64,000 bases of DNA from Leptospira sp. GTDB taxonomy: Bacteria; Spirochaetota; Leptospiria; Leptospirales; Leptospiraceae. Position numbers and translations under genes: made by a program. Shown in pieces: positions 7,873 to 16,202 of the stretch. The stretch's first letter is position 1; each line of letters begins with the position of its first letter. The notes under the pieces were generated by a model, which did no database searches, was not told the origin of the DNA, and saw nothing but the letters and a program-made list of their open reading frames with translations. The stretch is taken from positions 1 through 64,000 of the forward strand of contig JAPZRK010000019.1 of the NCBI GenBank assembly GCA_027531445.1. Direction: 5' to 3'.

Positions 7873-8223
7873 TGGTGGAGACGCTGGGATTCGAACCCAG
7901 GTCCTATCGTTCTCAAATGCAGCTTCTACACGTTTAGGTTGTAAATAAATTTTGGAAGGACTTGCCCTACAACCAGGGGTCACTCCCGATCCAGCTTAAA
8001 GTTCGATCCCTACTGAAGCCGAAAACAGTATGGAAAAGTCTCTCGAGAGGTGTCAGTTTCTAGGCCACCGAGAGAAACAGCCGTTGAAACCGTAGAGCTT
8101 AAATTAAGCTGCTAGAGCAAATTCGTTATTTGCAGTTATTGTTTTGAAGGTTTTTAAGCAGGACCCCCACCTCTACGTGCCACTGAACCCAAGTCAACAA
8201 CAGTCGAAACCAATGTCGCCCCC
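7873..8223 (-). ncRNA. ssrA: Transfer-messenger RNA (tmRNA)
   Basis: 351 nt. The 5' end GGGGGCG (8217-8223) pairs with CGTCTCC before the encoded ACCA (CCA at 7873-7875). The tRNA-like T-arm CTGGG-TTCGAAT-CCCAG is at the 3' end. The tag reading frame runs from GCA at 8131-8133 to TAA at 8104-8106 and encodes ANNEFALAA, a normal degradation tag ending in ALAA. tmRNA rescues stalled ribosomes with SmpB and marks the nascent peptide for proteolysis. The gene is divergent from the lipoprotein gene at 8323. Its 3' end is partly duplicated at 7645-7662, which fits use as an integration site. Confidence 0.96.
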
Positions 8224-8322
8224 GTTCTATGCTTTAGACAAAGAATACATCTTGAATGATACGAGAAAAGGAAAAAAGGTTAGAATTCCGACAAATGCAT
8301 CTGGAGAATGGAAATAGAAATT

Positions 8323-9465
8323 ATGTCTCTTAAAAATCTGTTACGATTCCTTCTCCTCAGCTCTCTCGTTTTAACGCAAGGATGCAAACAATCGGATGCG
8401 CCGACGTCAGATGAGGTTGCAAAGGCACTTTTCGGACCCGATTCCGACAAAACGGTGAAGATACTCGGATCAAAAGTGATCAATCTGGATGAAGAAGCAG
8501 ATTTAGAATCTATCGTTCTTTCACGTTCGGGTCAATCTGAGTCAATTTCCGTCTACAAAAAGTTAGATGGCAATTGGAAATTTCAATGGAAACAAGAGTT
8601 CAATTTACTCAGCTTAGGTGACATGTATTATGATCTGAGCAAAAAATCTTGGATTCCTGGGGTCATACAAGGGAAAGAGAAGAAGGTATTGGAAGGAGAT
8701 TGTATTAGAAGGATCGTACTTGCGGATATGCCGGGCGATAACTTTAATTCCGTTTTTGTGGAAGTGCTTTCCGAAGAACCACCGTTAGGTTTATTCTCGA
8801 TACCATTTGGTTATAGAAAAGGGAAAAAGATCTTAGATGGATTGCAATTAAAAGAACATGAAGAATTAGTCCGAACAAAAAGATTAGATTTTGAATACTC
8901 TCAAAAAGATAAATCAATTCGAATATTTCCAACTAGCCCTAATTATTCGCAGGAATTCGTTTTCAACGGATGGGAGATGATTCCCAATCTTCCTATGCAA
9001 CCTGTCCCAGCATTTGTGAGTATGGAGATTGTCCCGAAACTAGAAGTTGGAAAGGAATCAAAAATAACGATCCAATTTAAAAATCGAGGCAATTTTGCTT
9101 CGGTCACGTATCTATCATTGAGTTTCCCAGATGAAGGAAACGTTAGAATGTCTGAAACATCTCAAGGTGTTAGAATTTATAACAAAGGTCAAACAGTTTA
9201 TAATATTATAGAAAGGCGACAGATTCCAGCACAACATACATTATTGGAAGCTACCAAAGAAGGATGGGGTACAAATTTTAAATACGGAATCAGTTTCTAT
9301 TATACCCCAATCAAAGCTGACAACACCTTTATTCTATTTAGATCTTCTTTTAAATATTATAAGGAGATAGTCTCCATTCCAAATCGGGAATCTATCTCAA
9401 AAATTCAGATTGATCAGCAAGGCTTTGCTACTTATCCATTGGAAATAAAAATTGATGAAAGATAA
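8323..9465 (+). CDS. Conserved spirochaetal lipoprotein, function unknown
   Basis: About 380 residues. The N-terminus MSLKNLLRFLLLSSLVLTQGC is a lipoprotein signal with a spirochaete-style lipobox and the lipidated cysteine in QGCKQS. An ATG at 8308 would add MEIEI in front of the signal, which is unfavourable, so 8323 was chosen. The mature part is beta-rich, with a stretch near residues 235-290 (FVSMEIVPKLEVGKESKITIQ) resembling an immunoglobulin-like or CARDB-like fold, but no named domain is certain. First gene of a tight plus-strand operon with the 9455 gene and the MotB-like protein, so an envelope role is likely. Confidence 0.85.
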   Translation: MSLKNLLRFLLLSSLVLTQGCKQSDAPTSDEVAKALFGPDSDKTVKILGSKVINLDEEADLESIVLSRSGQSESISVYKKLDGNWKFQWKQEFNLLSLGDMYYDLSKKSWIPGVIQGKEKKVLEGDCIRRIVLADMPGDNFNSVFVEVLSEEPPLGLFSIPFGYRKGKKILDGLQLKEHEELVRTKRLDFEYSQKDKSIRIFPTSPNYSQEFVFNGWEMIPNLPMQPVPAFVSMEIVPKLEVGKESKITIQFKNRGNFASVTYLSLSFPDEGNVRMSETSQGVRIYNKGQTVYNIIERRQIPAQHTLLEATKEGWGTNFKYGISFYYTPIKADNTFILFRSSFKYYKEIVSIPNRESISKIQIDQQGFATYPLEIKIDER

Positions 9466-10114
9466 GCTTAGTCCTGAAATTGCATTGGCACGAATCGAAG
9501 TAGTGCGAGTCCAAGTGGAAAGATTCCACTTATTTTATTCCCAATACTTTAATCAAGAAGAGACCATTCAAATGGCCCAATTCTTTTTTGAAAATGTCTA
9601 CAATTTAGACGGTAAAGAAGAATGGGAGGCATTGGCACTTACAACTTACGATAAAGTAAAGCACATGTTAAAGGAAGGGACACGGGAAAGTGTAGAACGT
9701 TTGATCGACTTAAACTTTATTACAGACGAATTGGATATAAAATTGGGTACCCTGTTGGTTTCAGAGGGTTGGACACCAGGAACAATCTTAACCCAAGACG
9801 AGTATAAAAAGTACTTTAAGAAATTAGGTGAAGCACCCCTACGAAAGAAACAACTTGAGGTTGTACTCTTCAATTTACGAAAGTTTTATGAACTCGCACA
9901 TCGACCGATCAGTGCTTTTATCATCAAACCTGCAGGAGTCATGTCAAAAATGTTAGGTGTATATCCTTTATTTAAGAAAGTAGAACAAGGCTACTATGCT
10001 ACTCTTCCTGTTTCCAAAAAAACATTTGAGGCATTTTTCGAAACAGTTCAAGAATTGGAATGGAATTTTTTATTTGATGCTTTTCCAGAAATAAAGGATT
10101 CACAGGCCGAATGA
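9455..10114 (+). CDS. Hypothetical cytoplasmic protein, Leptospira type
   Basis: 219 residues, no signal peptide or membrane segment, mostly helical by composition. I do not recognise a domain. The gene overlaps the end of the preceding lipoprotein gene and its own stop overlaps the start of the MotB-like gene, so all are co-translated. A TTG three bases upstream of the chosen ATG is a possible alternative start. Its place between an envelope lipoprotein and a MotB-like stator protein suggests a role with the envelope or motility, but nothing in the sequence proves this. Confidence 0.8.
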   Translation: MKDKLSPEIALARIEVVRVQVERFHLFYSQYFNQEETIQMAQFFFENVYNLDGKEEWEALALTTYDKVKHMLKEGTRESVERLIDLNFITDELDIKLGTLLVSEGWTPGTILTQDEYKKYFKKLGEAPLRKKQLEVVLFNLRKFYELAHRPISAFIIKPAGVMSKMLGVYPLFKKVEQGYYATLPVSKKTFEAFFETVQELEWNFLFDAFPEIKDSQAE

Positions 10115-10842
10115 GAAGGCAACGGTTTCCGAAATCGAGAGTAGAAGAAGAGTTGGTTCATGATCAAGAACGATGGTTATTGACCTATGCGGATATGATC
10201 ACACTCCTTCTTGGATTGTTTATTATACTTTATGCTGTAAGTAAGGTTGATACAAAACGACTGAACGAAGTAGCTAGTGATATCAAAAAAGGATTTGGTC
10301 TTAAAGTTGCACCCTTAGGTCAAATCGTAGATGGTGGAGCAGGCCTTTTGAAAGATGATAGCTTGGAGCCAAAGTCTCCACTCTTTCATCTGTGGGAACG
10401 TATTGGATATGCATTGAAGGATTTGAAAGACAAAGCGAAGATGAAATTAGGATTAGCTGATACGGAAGAGTTGAAGCTGACATTTATAACTGCAGATCTA
10501 TCTACTGGCAATATCGTAAGTGATGATCCCGATCTTCTTTTTGCATTTGAAAAATTAGCTGAACTTTCAAAGGGTATGGACATTGATATCATCGTTAGGG
10601 TTCAAATTCCATATGAAGCAAGCGTTGATAAATCAAAATTTCAAAATGCATGGGACTATCATTCCCACCGAGCTTCGTTGATAGCCGAAAAGATGGTCAA
10701 TGATTATGGAATTCCAAGAGATCAAGTTTCTGTCCAAGGCTACGCAGTGTTTCAAAAATCGAACGAAAGTGATACTCCCGAAAAAAAAGCGAAAGATGAA
10801 CGTATCGAAATCCTAATTCGAAAAAGAGAAGTGATAAAATGA
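10111..10842 (+). CDS. MotB/OmpA-like membrane protein
   Basis: 243 residues. The N-terminus has one transmembrane helix with the MotB signature LTYADMITLLLGLFIILYAV; D28 corresponds to the proton-carrying aspartate of flagellar stators. A periplasmic linker follows and then an OmpA/MotB peptidoglycan-binding domain (about 155-240) with SHRASLIAEKMVNDYGI and VQGYAVFQKSNES. The key stator aspartate is present, yet no MotA partner is encoded nearby, unlike the usual motA-motB pair. It may work with a MotA encoded elsewhere or serve a non-flagellar ion-driven complex. It overlaps the genes on both sides by four bases. Confidence 0.9.
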   Translation: MRRQRFPKSRVEEELVHDQERWLLTYADMITLLLGLFIILYAVSKVDTKRLNEVASDIKKGFGLKVAPLGQIVDGGAGLLKDDSLEPKSPLFHLWERIGYALKDLKDKAKMKLGLADTEELKLTFITADLSTGNIVSDDPDLLFAFEKLAELSKGMDIDIIVRVQIPYEASVDKSKFQNAWDYHSHRASLIAEKMVNDYGIPRDQVSVQGYAVFQKSNESDTPEKKAKDERIEILIRKREVIK

Positions 10843-11237
10843 AAGTATTCCAAATTGCATTAATGATTCTTTTCTTTGTATTTGCTTCTTGTAAGAAAAA
10901 GAAAGGATTTGATTCCGTTGAGTGGAAGGATGAATCGTTGAAGATTACTGCTCAACTCTGTGAAAAATATCGAAGTTGCGCAGATGACCATTGGCCAGGT
11001 ATTCCGGCAAAACTAAAGGAATTTTCAAAATCAAGATTGGATGAAGCGAATTGCCAAAAAGAATTTAGAGAAAGTAATGTTTATAAGCTGATCGGTGCCG
11101 ATCCTACTTTAATCATGTCCATGTATCGAAATTGTCATCAAAAGATTTTGAAGGAAAGTTGCGAGAGTCTCCGCAAAGGCTACATTGACACATTGGAAGA
11201 TTGTAATGCTATCAAAAAGATTCAGACAGGCACCTAA
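10839..11237 (+). CDS. Small cysteine-containing lipoprotein
   Basis: 132 residues. A short hydrophobic signal ends in the lipobox FVFASC, followed by a lysine-rich stretch (KKKKG). The mature part contains six further cysteines in CEKYRSC, NCQKEF, NCHQK, SCESL and DCNA, probably forming disulphides in the periplasm. Similar small lipoproteins with ASCKKK starts are common in Leptospira. The start overlaps the MotB-like stop (ATGA), so it is in the same operon and may attach to the same envelope complex. Function unknown. Confidence 0.85.
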   Translation: MKVFQIALMILFFVFASCKKKKGFDSVEWKDESLKITAQLCEKYRSCADDHWPGIPAKLKEFSKSRLDEANCQKEFRESNVYKLIGADPTLIMSMYRNCHQKILKESCESLRKGYIDTLEDCNAIKKIQTGT

Positions 11238-11240
11238 ATT

Positions 11241-12230
11241 ATGTTAAGAGGACTCAGAAGGCTCAATCGTTACGAAAAAAGAATTTTGGATATCACTAAG
11301 TTAGGTGGAAAATTAGTCCGATTGCAACAGTATGGATTTTCTCGCAAAACGGAAGAAGGTTTTCGTTTTCCCATTCATGTACTCGAAATTGGTACAGAAA
11401 AAGCGATCAAAAGAAATCCAGTTGGCATTGTCTCAGGTGTTCACGGTTTGGAAACGGTAGGCATTCGTATTCTTTTAGATTTTTTAGAGTTTATCTTATA
11501 CAAAAAAAGTCCAGGCTATATGCCTGAAATCGCAGATGGAAAAATTGGGCTAGTCGTTATACCGATCGTCAATCCTGGCGGTGTTGCAAAAAAAAGTCGG
11601 TCCAACCCAGCAAACGTTGATTTAATGCGTAACTCTGGAGTCGATGCAGAACATGCTCCTTTGTTGTTTGGTGGTCAAAAGTATTCACCTAAACTTCCTT
11701 ATTATCGAGGGAAGTCACTTGAGCCTGAGTCAAGAGCTTTGTATCGATACGTATACCACTACTTTTATCCTGTAAAAGATGCATTGATGCCTGTATTAGA
11801 TGTACATTCAGGATTTGGAACAGTGGATCATGTTTGGTGGCCTTATGCTAAAACTAAAACACCTTGCATTGATACACAATTGTATGAGAATATTGCGAAT
11901 TTTCTAAAAGTTAATAAAAAACATTCTAAATTTAAATTTGGCCCGCAAAGCGAAACTTATACGACTCATGGCGATCTTTGGGATAGATTTTACGATCACT
12001 ACCATGAAAAGATATTAGTCAAAGATCCAAAATCTAAATCTCGTTTTTTACCATTAACACTCGAAGTTGGAACTTGGTCAGACATTAAGGAAAATCCGTC
12101 TAAACTTTTTAGAAAGCGTGGTATATTTAACCCTGCACGTGAGAATAAATTTGAGACAATCACATCTTATCGTGATTTTTTAAGGGATTTTGTTTTGCTC
12201 GGCAAATCAAAGTTAAGTGATTTTTCTTAA
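11241..12230 (+). CDS. M14-family zinc carboxypeptidase-like protein
   Basis: 329 residues. The metallocarboxypeptidase fold is shown by the zinc ligands H68 and E71 in SGVHGLET, the substrate-binding pair in NVDLMRN (R130), the third zinc ligand H189 in DVHSGFGT, and the catalytic glutamate E275 in LEVGTWS. The arrangement fits the DUF2817/M14 branch acting on peptides or peptidoglycan fragments. No signal peptide is seen, so it is probably cytoplasmic. It starts three bases after the preceding lipoprotein gene and ends the operon. The next gene converges on it with a 22-bp gap. Confidence 0.88.
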   Translation: MLRGLRRLNRYEKRILDITKLGGKLVRLQQYGFSRKTEEGFRFPIHVLEIGTEKAIKRNPVGIVSGVHGLETVGIRILLDFLEFILYKKSPGYMPEIADGKIGLVVIPIVNPGGVAKKSRSNPANVDLMRNSGVDAEHAPLLFGGQKYSPKLPYYRGKSLEPESRALYRYVYHYFYPVKDALMPVLDVHSGFGTVDHVWWPYAKTKTPCIDTQLYENIANFLKVNKKHSKFKFGPQSETYTTHGDLWDRFYDHYHEKILVKDPKSKSRFLPLTLEVGTWSDIKENPSKLFRKRGIFNPARENKFETITSYRDFLRDFVLLGKSKLSDFS

Positions 12231-12252
12231 AATTGATTTGCTGAAATTGCGG

Positions 12253-14667
12253 TTAAAATACAGCTGATAGACCAAGGTAGTAGAAGATACCCTCGCCAGG
12301 CAGAATACCAGGACCAGGGTAGCCTCCTGCTCTTCGAGTGAAATATTTTTCATTCGCAAGATTGTTGATTCCCCCATTGAGAGCAAAACTTTCAAAGAAA
12401 TTCCATTTAAAAGAAACATCTCTAACCGTATAACTTGGAATAATACCAATTTGACCATTTGCAGTAGGCACTGTCGAATTTGCCGCATCTCCATATGTCA
12501 TGCCTGAATAGCTGATCAAATATGTGATACTGAATGTATTTTTGAAATGATAGGTGAGGCCATACCGATGAATTTGAGATGGTGCATTTTCCACTTGATT
12601 TCCAACTCGAAAATTGTTTCGGATGGTGGTTAAGTCACTAGTAGGATTTGTATAAATGCTCGTACTTTGTTCCCATCGGATATAGCGTGCATTGACATTG
12701 GCACTTGATGTAAAAAAACTAATGCTTCCATATGGTGCTGAATCAGTAAATGCAAGCAAAGGATCGATTTCTATGTAAGCCTCAACTCCTCGATGCAATG
12801 AATCTCCAACATTTGTCACAAAATTCGTGTTTGTTTGTCCTGGTAGTGTTCCTGGCAACAAACCAACTCGGTTATTATACCGCAATTGAAAGACACCTAC
12901 ATCAAACTGCAACCATTGACCGAATTTACCACGGTACCCTCCGTCAGCGTTATATCCTTTTTGGTCCCGTAAGTTGGGATCCACTTCATTTAAGGTCGTG
13001 TTGGCGGCATAAATTTCTGCGAAGGTCACTGGTCGGAAAGCTTGTGAATAATTTGCATAGAAGTTCGTAGCTTTCGTCAGTTGAAATTGTGCACCAATGC
13101 CATATAACATTTGTTTTCTTTGATATTCTTTTGGAGGTACTTCACCACCGAAGATATTGGAGCTTGAAGGTAATTTTTCATTGATCCTTCCAGATCCAGT
13201 TGTTTTTACCCATTCATATCTTAATCCTGGTGTAACAGAAAGTTTATCTGTAATTCGGAATAAGTTCTCCGCAAATGCAGCATAGTTTAATGTTGAAAAC
13301 TTAAGGTCTACGGTTCTACACTTTGTCGTTCCATCAAAGCACTCTGGAAAACTTTGTTCTTTTAAGTCAAAATTTGTACCGTTTGTTCCATTGGGATTTC
13401 GCATCCGATCCGTATTTGCATTAAAGTAACGTATTCCAAAAGAAAGTGTATGAGTTTTATCCAAAAGCGAATAATCGAAGATCTGACGAGCCTCCATTCC
13501 ATAATTCCGATACCAGTCTCTATCCACCTGTCTATTCGCAAAATTTAAAGTAGTACGATTGATTGCATCTTCGGCAGTTGCCGCTGATGTGAGACCGACA
13601 GAATTTCGCTCACCGTACAATCCAAAGATTTTCATTTGAAAACGAGCTGTGTTGCTTTGATTGTAGTCGACTGTGAGTGCGGGAATATTCCATGGTGCGC
13701 TAAACCAATTCCGTGTTCGTCGAGACTGACGTGGGTTTTCCCAAAATTGCATATCAGTAAGTCCACCAGGTTGTTGACTTTCGTAATATGACTTTGTCAT
13801 TTCTAATGCAATTTTAAGTTTTTCAGTGGCTTGATAAGCAATATTGAAATGGCCAGACTGTGTTTTATAATTTGCATTATCTCGCCAGCCATCTCCACTT
13901 CGATTATGATAATATGCAAAATAGCTAAAATTACCGACCGTTCCACTCACACTGGAGTAGGAATTCATAGTGTTATATGATCCACCCGTATTTTTCAATT
14001 CAATACGAAAGGGTTTTGTTGGATCTGCTTTTTTGGTTACATAATTTACCATCCCGCCAAATTGCGATCCATATTGTAAGGACGCCGCACCACGAACCAC
14101 TTCAATTTTTTCTAATGCTTCTGGAGGTGGATTGAAGTATGCTTCAGGATATCCGAAAACATCTGATGCAATATCGTAACCATTCATACGTGTATTGAAT
14201 TCCCAGTTGCGATTTGGTGATAAACCGCGAGCTCCAATGCCGGGTTGAATGCCACTTCCATCATTCTCCCAGATCGTGATTCCTGGTACTTTAGCATAGA
14301 TTTGACGAGTATTATTTAATGCTAGATTGGCGTTGGTTTTGTCCAGACGAATGACTTCAGATTTTTTGCCTGAATAAATATTGGTTCCTTCAATGTCATC
14401 CATTTGGCCGCGATCAGAATCCCTTCTGCCTGTAACCTTGATGCCTGTCTCTGAAGAGGCATTTTGTTTCTCTATGTTTTGTTTTTCCAAACTTCCGTTC
14501 GATTCTTCCGGAGTTTTTGGAACGTTTGCTTGTTCCTTGTTTTTTGCTGGTTCTTGAGCGAAATGGGAGCCGGGTAATACAACTAGGAAAAGATAAATGA
14601 TAAAGAGGATTGGATTTTGTTTCAAATTAGAATCATTCTTGGGTTTCATTCTAAGACTCATTCTCAT
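12253..14667 (-). CDS. TonB-dependent outer-membrane receptor, FecA-like
   Basis: 804 residues. After a signal peptide ending near SHFAQE comes a plug domain (about 95-215) with VPGITIWENDGSGIQPGIGARG and VEVVRGAASLQYGS-type motifs, then a 22-strand barrel ending in the aromatic C-terminus YLGLSAVF. The plug resembles ferric-citrate receptors (FecA), so iron-chelate import is the best guess. Energy would come from a TonB complex such as the one at 23689-25963. The start could be the first ATG or the one six codons later (MKPKND). The region upstream holds phased CTTTC repeats and a histidine kinase gene in the same direction. Confidence 0.93.
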   Translation of the reverse strand: MRMSLRMKPKNDSNLKQNPILFIIYLFLVVLPGSHFAQEPAKNKEQANVPKTPEESNGSLEKQNIEKQNASSETGIKVTGRRDSDRGQMDDIEGTNIYSGKKSEVIRLDKTNANLALNNTRQIYAKVPGITIWENDGSGIQPGIGARGLSPNRNWEFNTRMNGYDIASDVFGYPEAYFNPPPEALEKIEVVRGAASLQYGSQFGGMVNYVTKKADPTKPFRIELKNTGGSYNTMNSYSSVSGTVGNFSYFAYYHNRSGDGWRDNANYKTQSGHFNIAYQATEKLKIALEMTKSYYESQQPGGLTDMQFWENPRQSRRTRNWFSAPWNIPALTVDYNQSNTARFQMKIFGLYGERNSVGLTSAATAEDAINRTTLNFANRQVDRDWYRNYGMEARQIFDYSLLDKTHTLSFGIRYFNANTDRMRNPNGTNGTNFDLKEQSFPECFDGTTKCRTVDLKFSTLNYAAFAENLFRITDKLSVTPGLRYEWVKTTGSGRINEKLPSSSNIFGGEVPPKEYQRKQMLYGIGAQFQLTKATNFYANYSQAFRPVTFAEIYAANTTLNEVDPNLRDQKGYNADGGYRGKFGQWLQFDVGVFQLRYNNRVGLLPGTLPGQTNTNFVTNVGDSLHRGVEAYIEIDPLLAFTDSAPYGSISFFTSSANVNARYIRWEQSTSIYTNPTSDLTTIRNNFRVGNQVENAPSQIHRYGLTYHFKNTFSITYLISYSGMTYGDAANSTVPTANGQIGIIPSYTVRDVSFKWNFFESFALNGGINNLANEKYFTRRAGGYPGPGILPGEGIFYYLGLSAVF

Positions 14668-14710
14668 TTAGTCATCAAATCAAAATCGCATGAAAAGGAA
14701 AGAGATTTTA

Positions 14711-14747
14711 AGAAAGAATACGAAAGATTATGAAAGGGATGTGAAAG
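14711..14747 (-). promoter_or_regulatory. Phased CTTTC direct repeats upstream of the receptor gene
   Basis: Four GAAAG boxes on the plus strand, at 14712, 14722, 14732 and 14743, read on the minus strand as CTTTC repeated every 10-11 bp, including CTTTCATAAT. One-turn spacing of direct repeats is typical of OmpR/PhoB-type response-regulator sites. The array lies between the histidine kinase gene and the TonB-dependent receptor it would control. Confidence 0.4.
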
Positions 14748-14764
14748 ATTTTCGCTGAAAACGT

Positions 14765-16135
14765 TTAGCGAGATTGGATGGGAAATTCGACACGGAACCG
14801 AGAACCTATTTGTGGGCGGCTTAAAAATGAGATCTGACCACCTAGCATCAGCGTGAGTTTCTTTGCGATGTACAAACCAAGACCGTGTGAACTCTCACCA
14901 GCGGTGGGCTTCGTGCTCAATTTAGAAAATTGCCCAAACAGTTTAGATTGTTCCTCTTCCGGAATTCCCTTTCCCTGGTCAATGACATCCAAACGAATCA
15001 ATGAATCAAAGGAAATTAAATGAATATAGATTTCCATACCTTGTGGTGAGTACTTGACAGCATTTGAGATTAGGTTTTCGAAGATGGCTCGAAACAGTTT
15101 CTGATCTCCATCGCAGAGAAAGTTTTCTCCAATTATGGATTCCTTGAATTGTTGATTCTTAAGTTTTACTTGTTGTTCCAGTGAATCAATGACTGATGTT
15201 AGTATTAAGTTTAAATCGCATGGATGTTTAGGCGCTGAATCGAAATGAGTTTCGATGGAATGGACGTCCAAAAGTTCTTTTACTAATCCATTCATTTGTA
15301 TCGAAGTATCAAATATCATTCGAGTGAGTTTGACTGTGTGAGCATCAAGATTTTTTTCTTCCAAAATGAGTTCACTTAGATTTTGAACATTGCCAATTGG
15401 ATTTTTTAAATCATGAGAAACCATTCCAATAAAATCATTTTTAATTTGATTCAATTGATATAGCTCTTCATTCTTTTTTTCCAATTCATTTGTTTGGTTT
15501 TCGATAATTCTTTGTTTTCTAATATTTCCAATAATGGCAAACCAAAGACTCCAAGAAACGGTAAGACCGATGCCGATCGTCGTTAACCCGTTTGATCTTG
15601 CAGATAACAACATAGCTGGATCCACTTGAACAAGAGAGAGTGAAAGGTAGAATAGTATGTAAGCAATCACATATATAATTGTCACTTTTAACGGTGGCAC
15701 TAGAAAAATACTAGATAAAGCAACGGTTGCCATAGTAAATGGAGATATAGCATTGGTTACATATTGATCTATAGTACAAATCATAATTCCAAAAACCATA
15801 TAAGTTAAGTAAATTAAGAGTTGAAAACTTTGTGTGAGTTTGGATTCGTACAGTTTGTTTCTGTGGATAGAATAAGATATTATCCAAAAAATACACCCAA
15901 GGCCGACTCCTATCGAGTGTGAGAGTATTATCCCTTGCTGCCAAAGCGATTTCGTTAAACTATCGTCAACTTTCATTAGCTTAAAGAACAATATATGTAT
16001 AATATGCACGAAGATACTAATGACACTAACTAAAATGACTCGGCTAATATTGATTTTATTGATTTCCGATTGGACGTCAGAATATGATTGAGTCAGCAAG
16101 CGAAAGATAGATTTAAAGAATTCATTTTTTCCCAT
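14765..16135 (-). CDS. Membrane sensor histidine kinase
   Basis: 456 residues. About six transmembrane helices occupy residues 30-205, followed by a short coiled coil (TNELEKKNEELYQLNQ). The HisKA domain has phosphoacceptor H241 in MVSHDLKNPIG. The catalytic domain shows the N box ISNAVKYSP, G1 box DQGKGIP and G2 box GLGLYIAKKL. No receiver domain and no adjacent response-regulator gene, so it is an orphan kinase here. The input region has no recognisable sensor domain and may sense a membrane signal. It lies directly upstream of the TonB-dependent receptor gene in the same direction. Confidence 0.92.
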   Translation of the reverse strand: MGKNEFFKSIFRLLTQSYSDVQSEINKINISRVILVSVISIFVHIIHILFFKLMKVDDSLTKSLWQQGIILSHSIGVGLGCIFWIISYSIHRNKLYESKLTQSFQLLIYLTYMVFGIMICTIDQYVTNAISPFTMATVALSSIFLVPPLKVTIIYVIAYILFYLSLSLVQVDPAMLLSARSNGLTTIGIGLTVSWSLWFAIIGNIRKQRIIENQTNELEKKNEELYQLNQIKNDFIGMVSHDLKNPIGNVQNLSELILEEKNLDAHTVKLTRMIFDTSIQMNGLVKELLDVHSIETHFDSAPKHPCDLNLILTSVIDSLEQQVKLKNQQFKESIIGENFLCDGDQKLFRAIFENLISNAVKYSPQGMEIYIHLISFDSLIRLDVIDQGKGIPEEEQSKLFGQFSKLSTKPTAGESSHGLGLYIAKKLTLMLGGQISFLSRPQIGSRFRVEFPIQSR

Positions 16136-16202
16136 GAAAAGTTCTTCTAAGAATCAATACAAAGTATGTCCAAAATTTATCAAGCGAAATGGGGAAAAGG
16201 AA

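Noticed and set aside
7496..7937. Several overlapping open frames in both strands near ssrA
   Set aside because: They arise from the GC-rich palindromic repeats; none has a ribosome binding site, codon pattern or recognisable domain, and they overlap each other and the tmRNA.
14640..14668. Possible Fur box at the TonB-dependent receptor start
   Set aside because: TGAGAATGAGTCTTA on the minus strand matches the Fur pattern only partly and overlaps candidate start codons; too weak to list.
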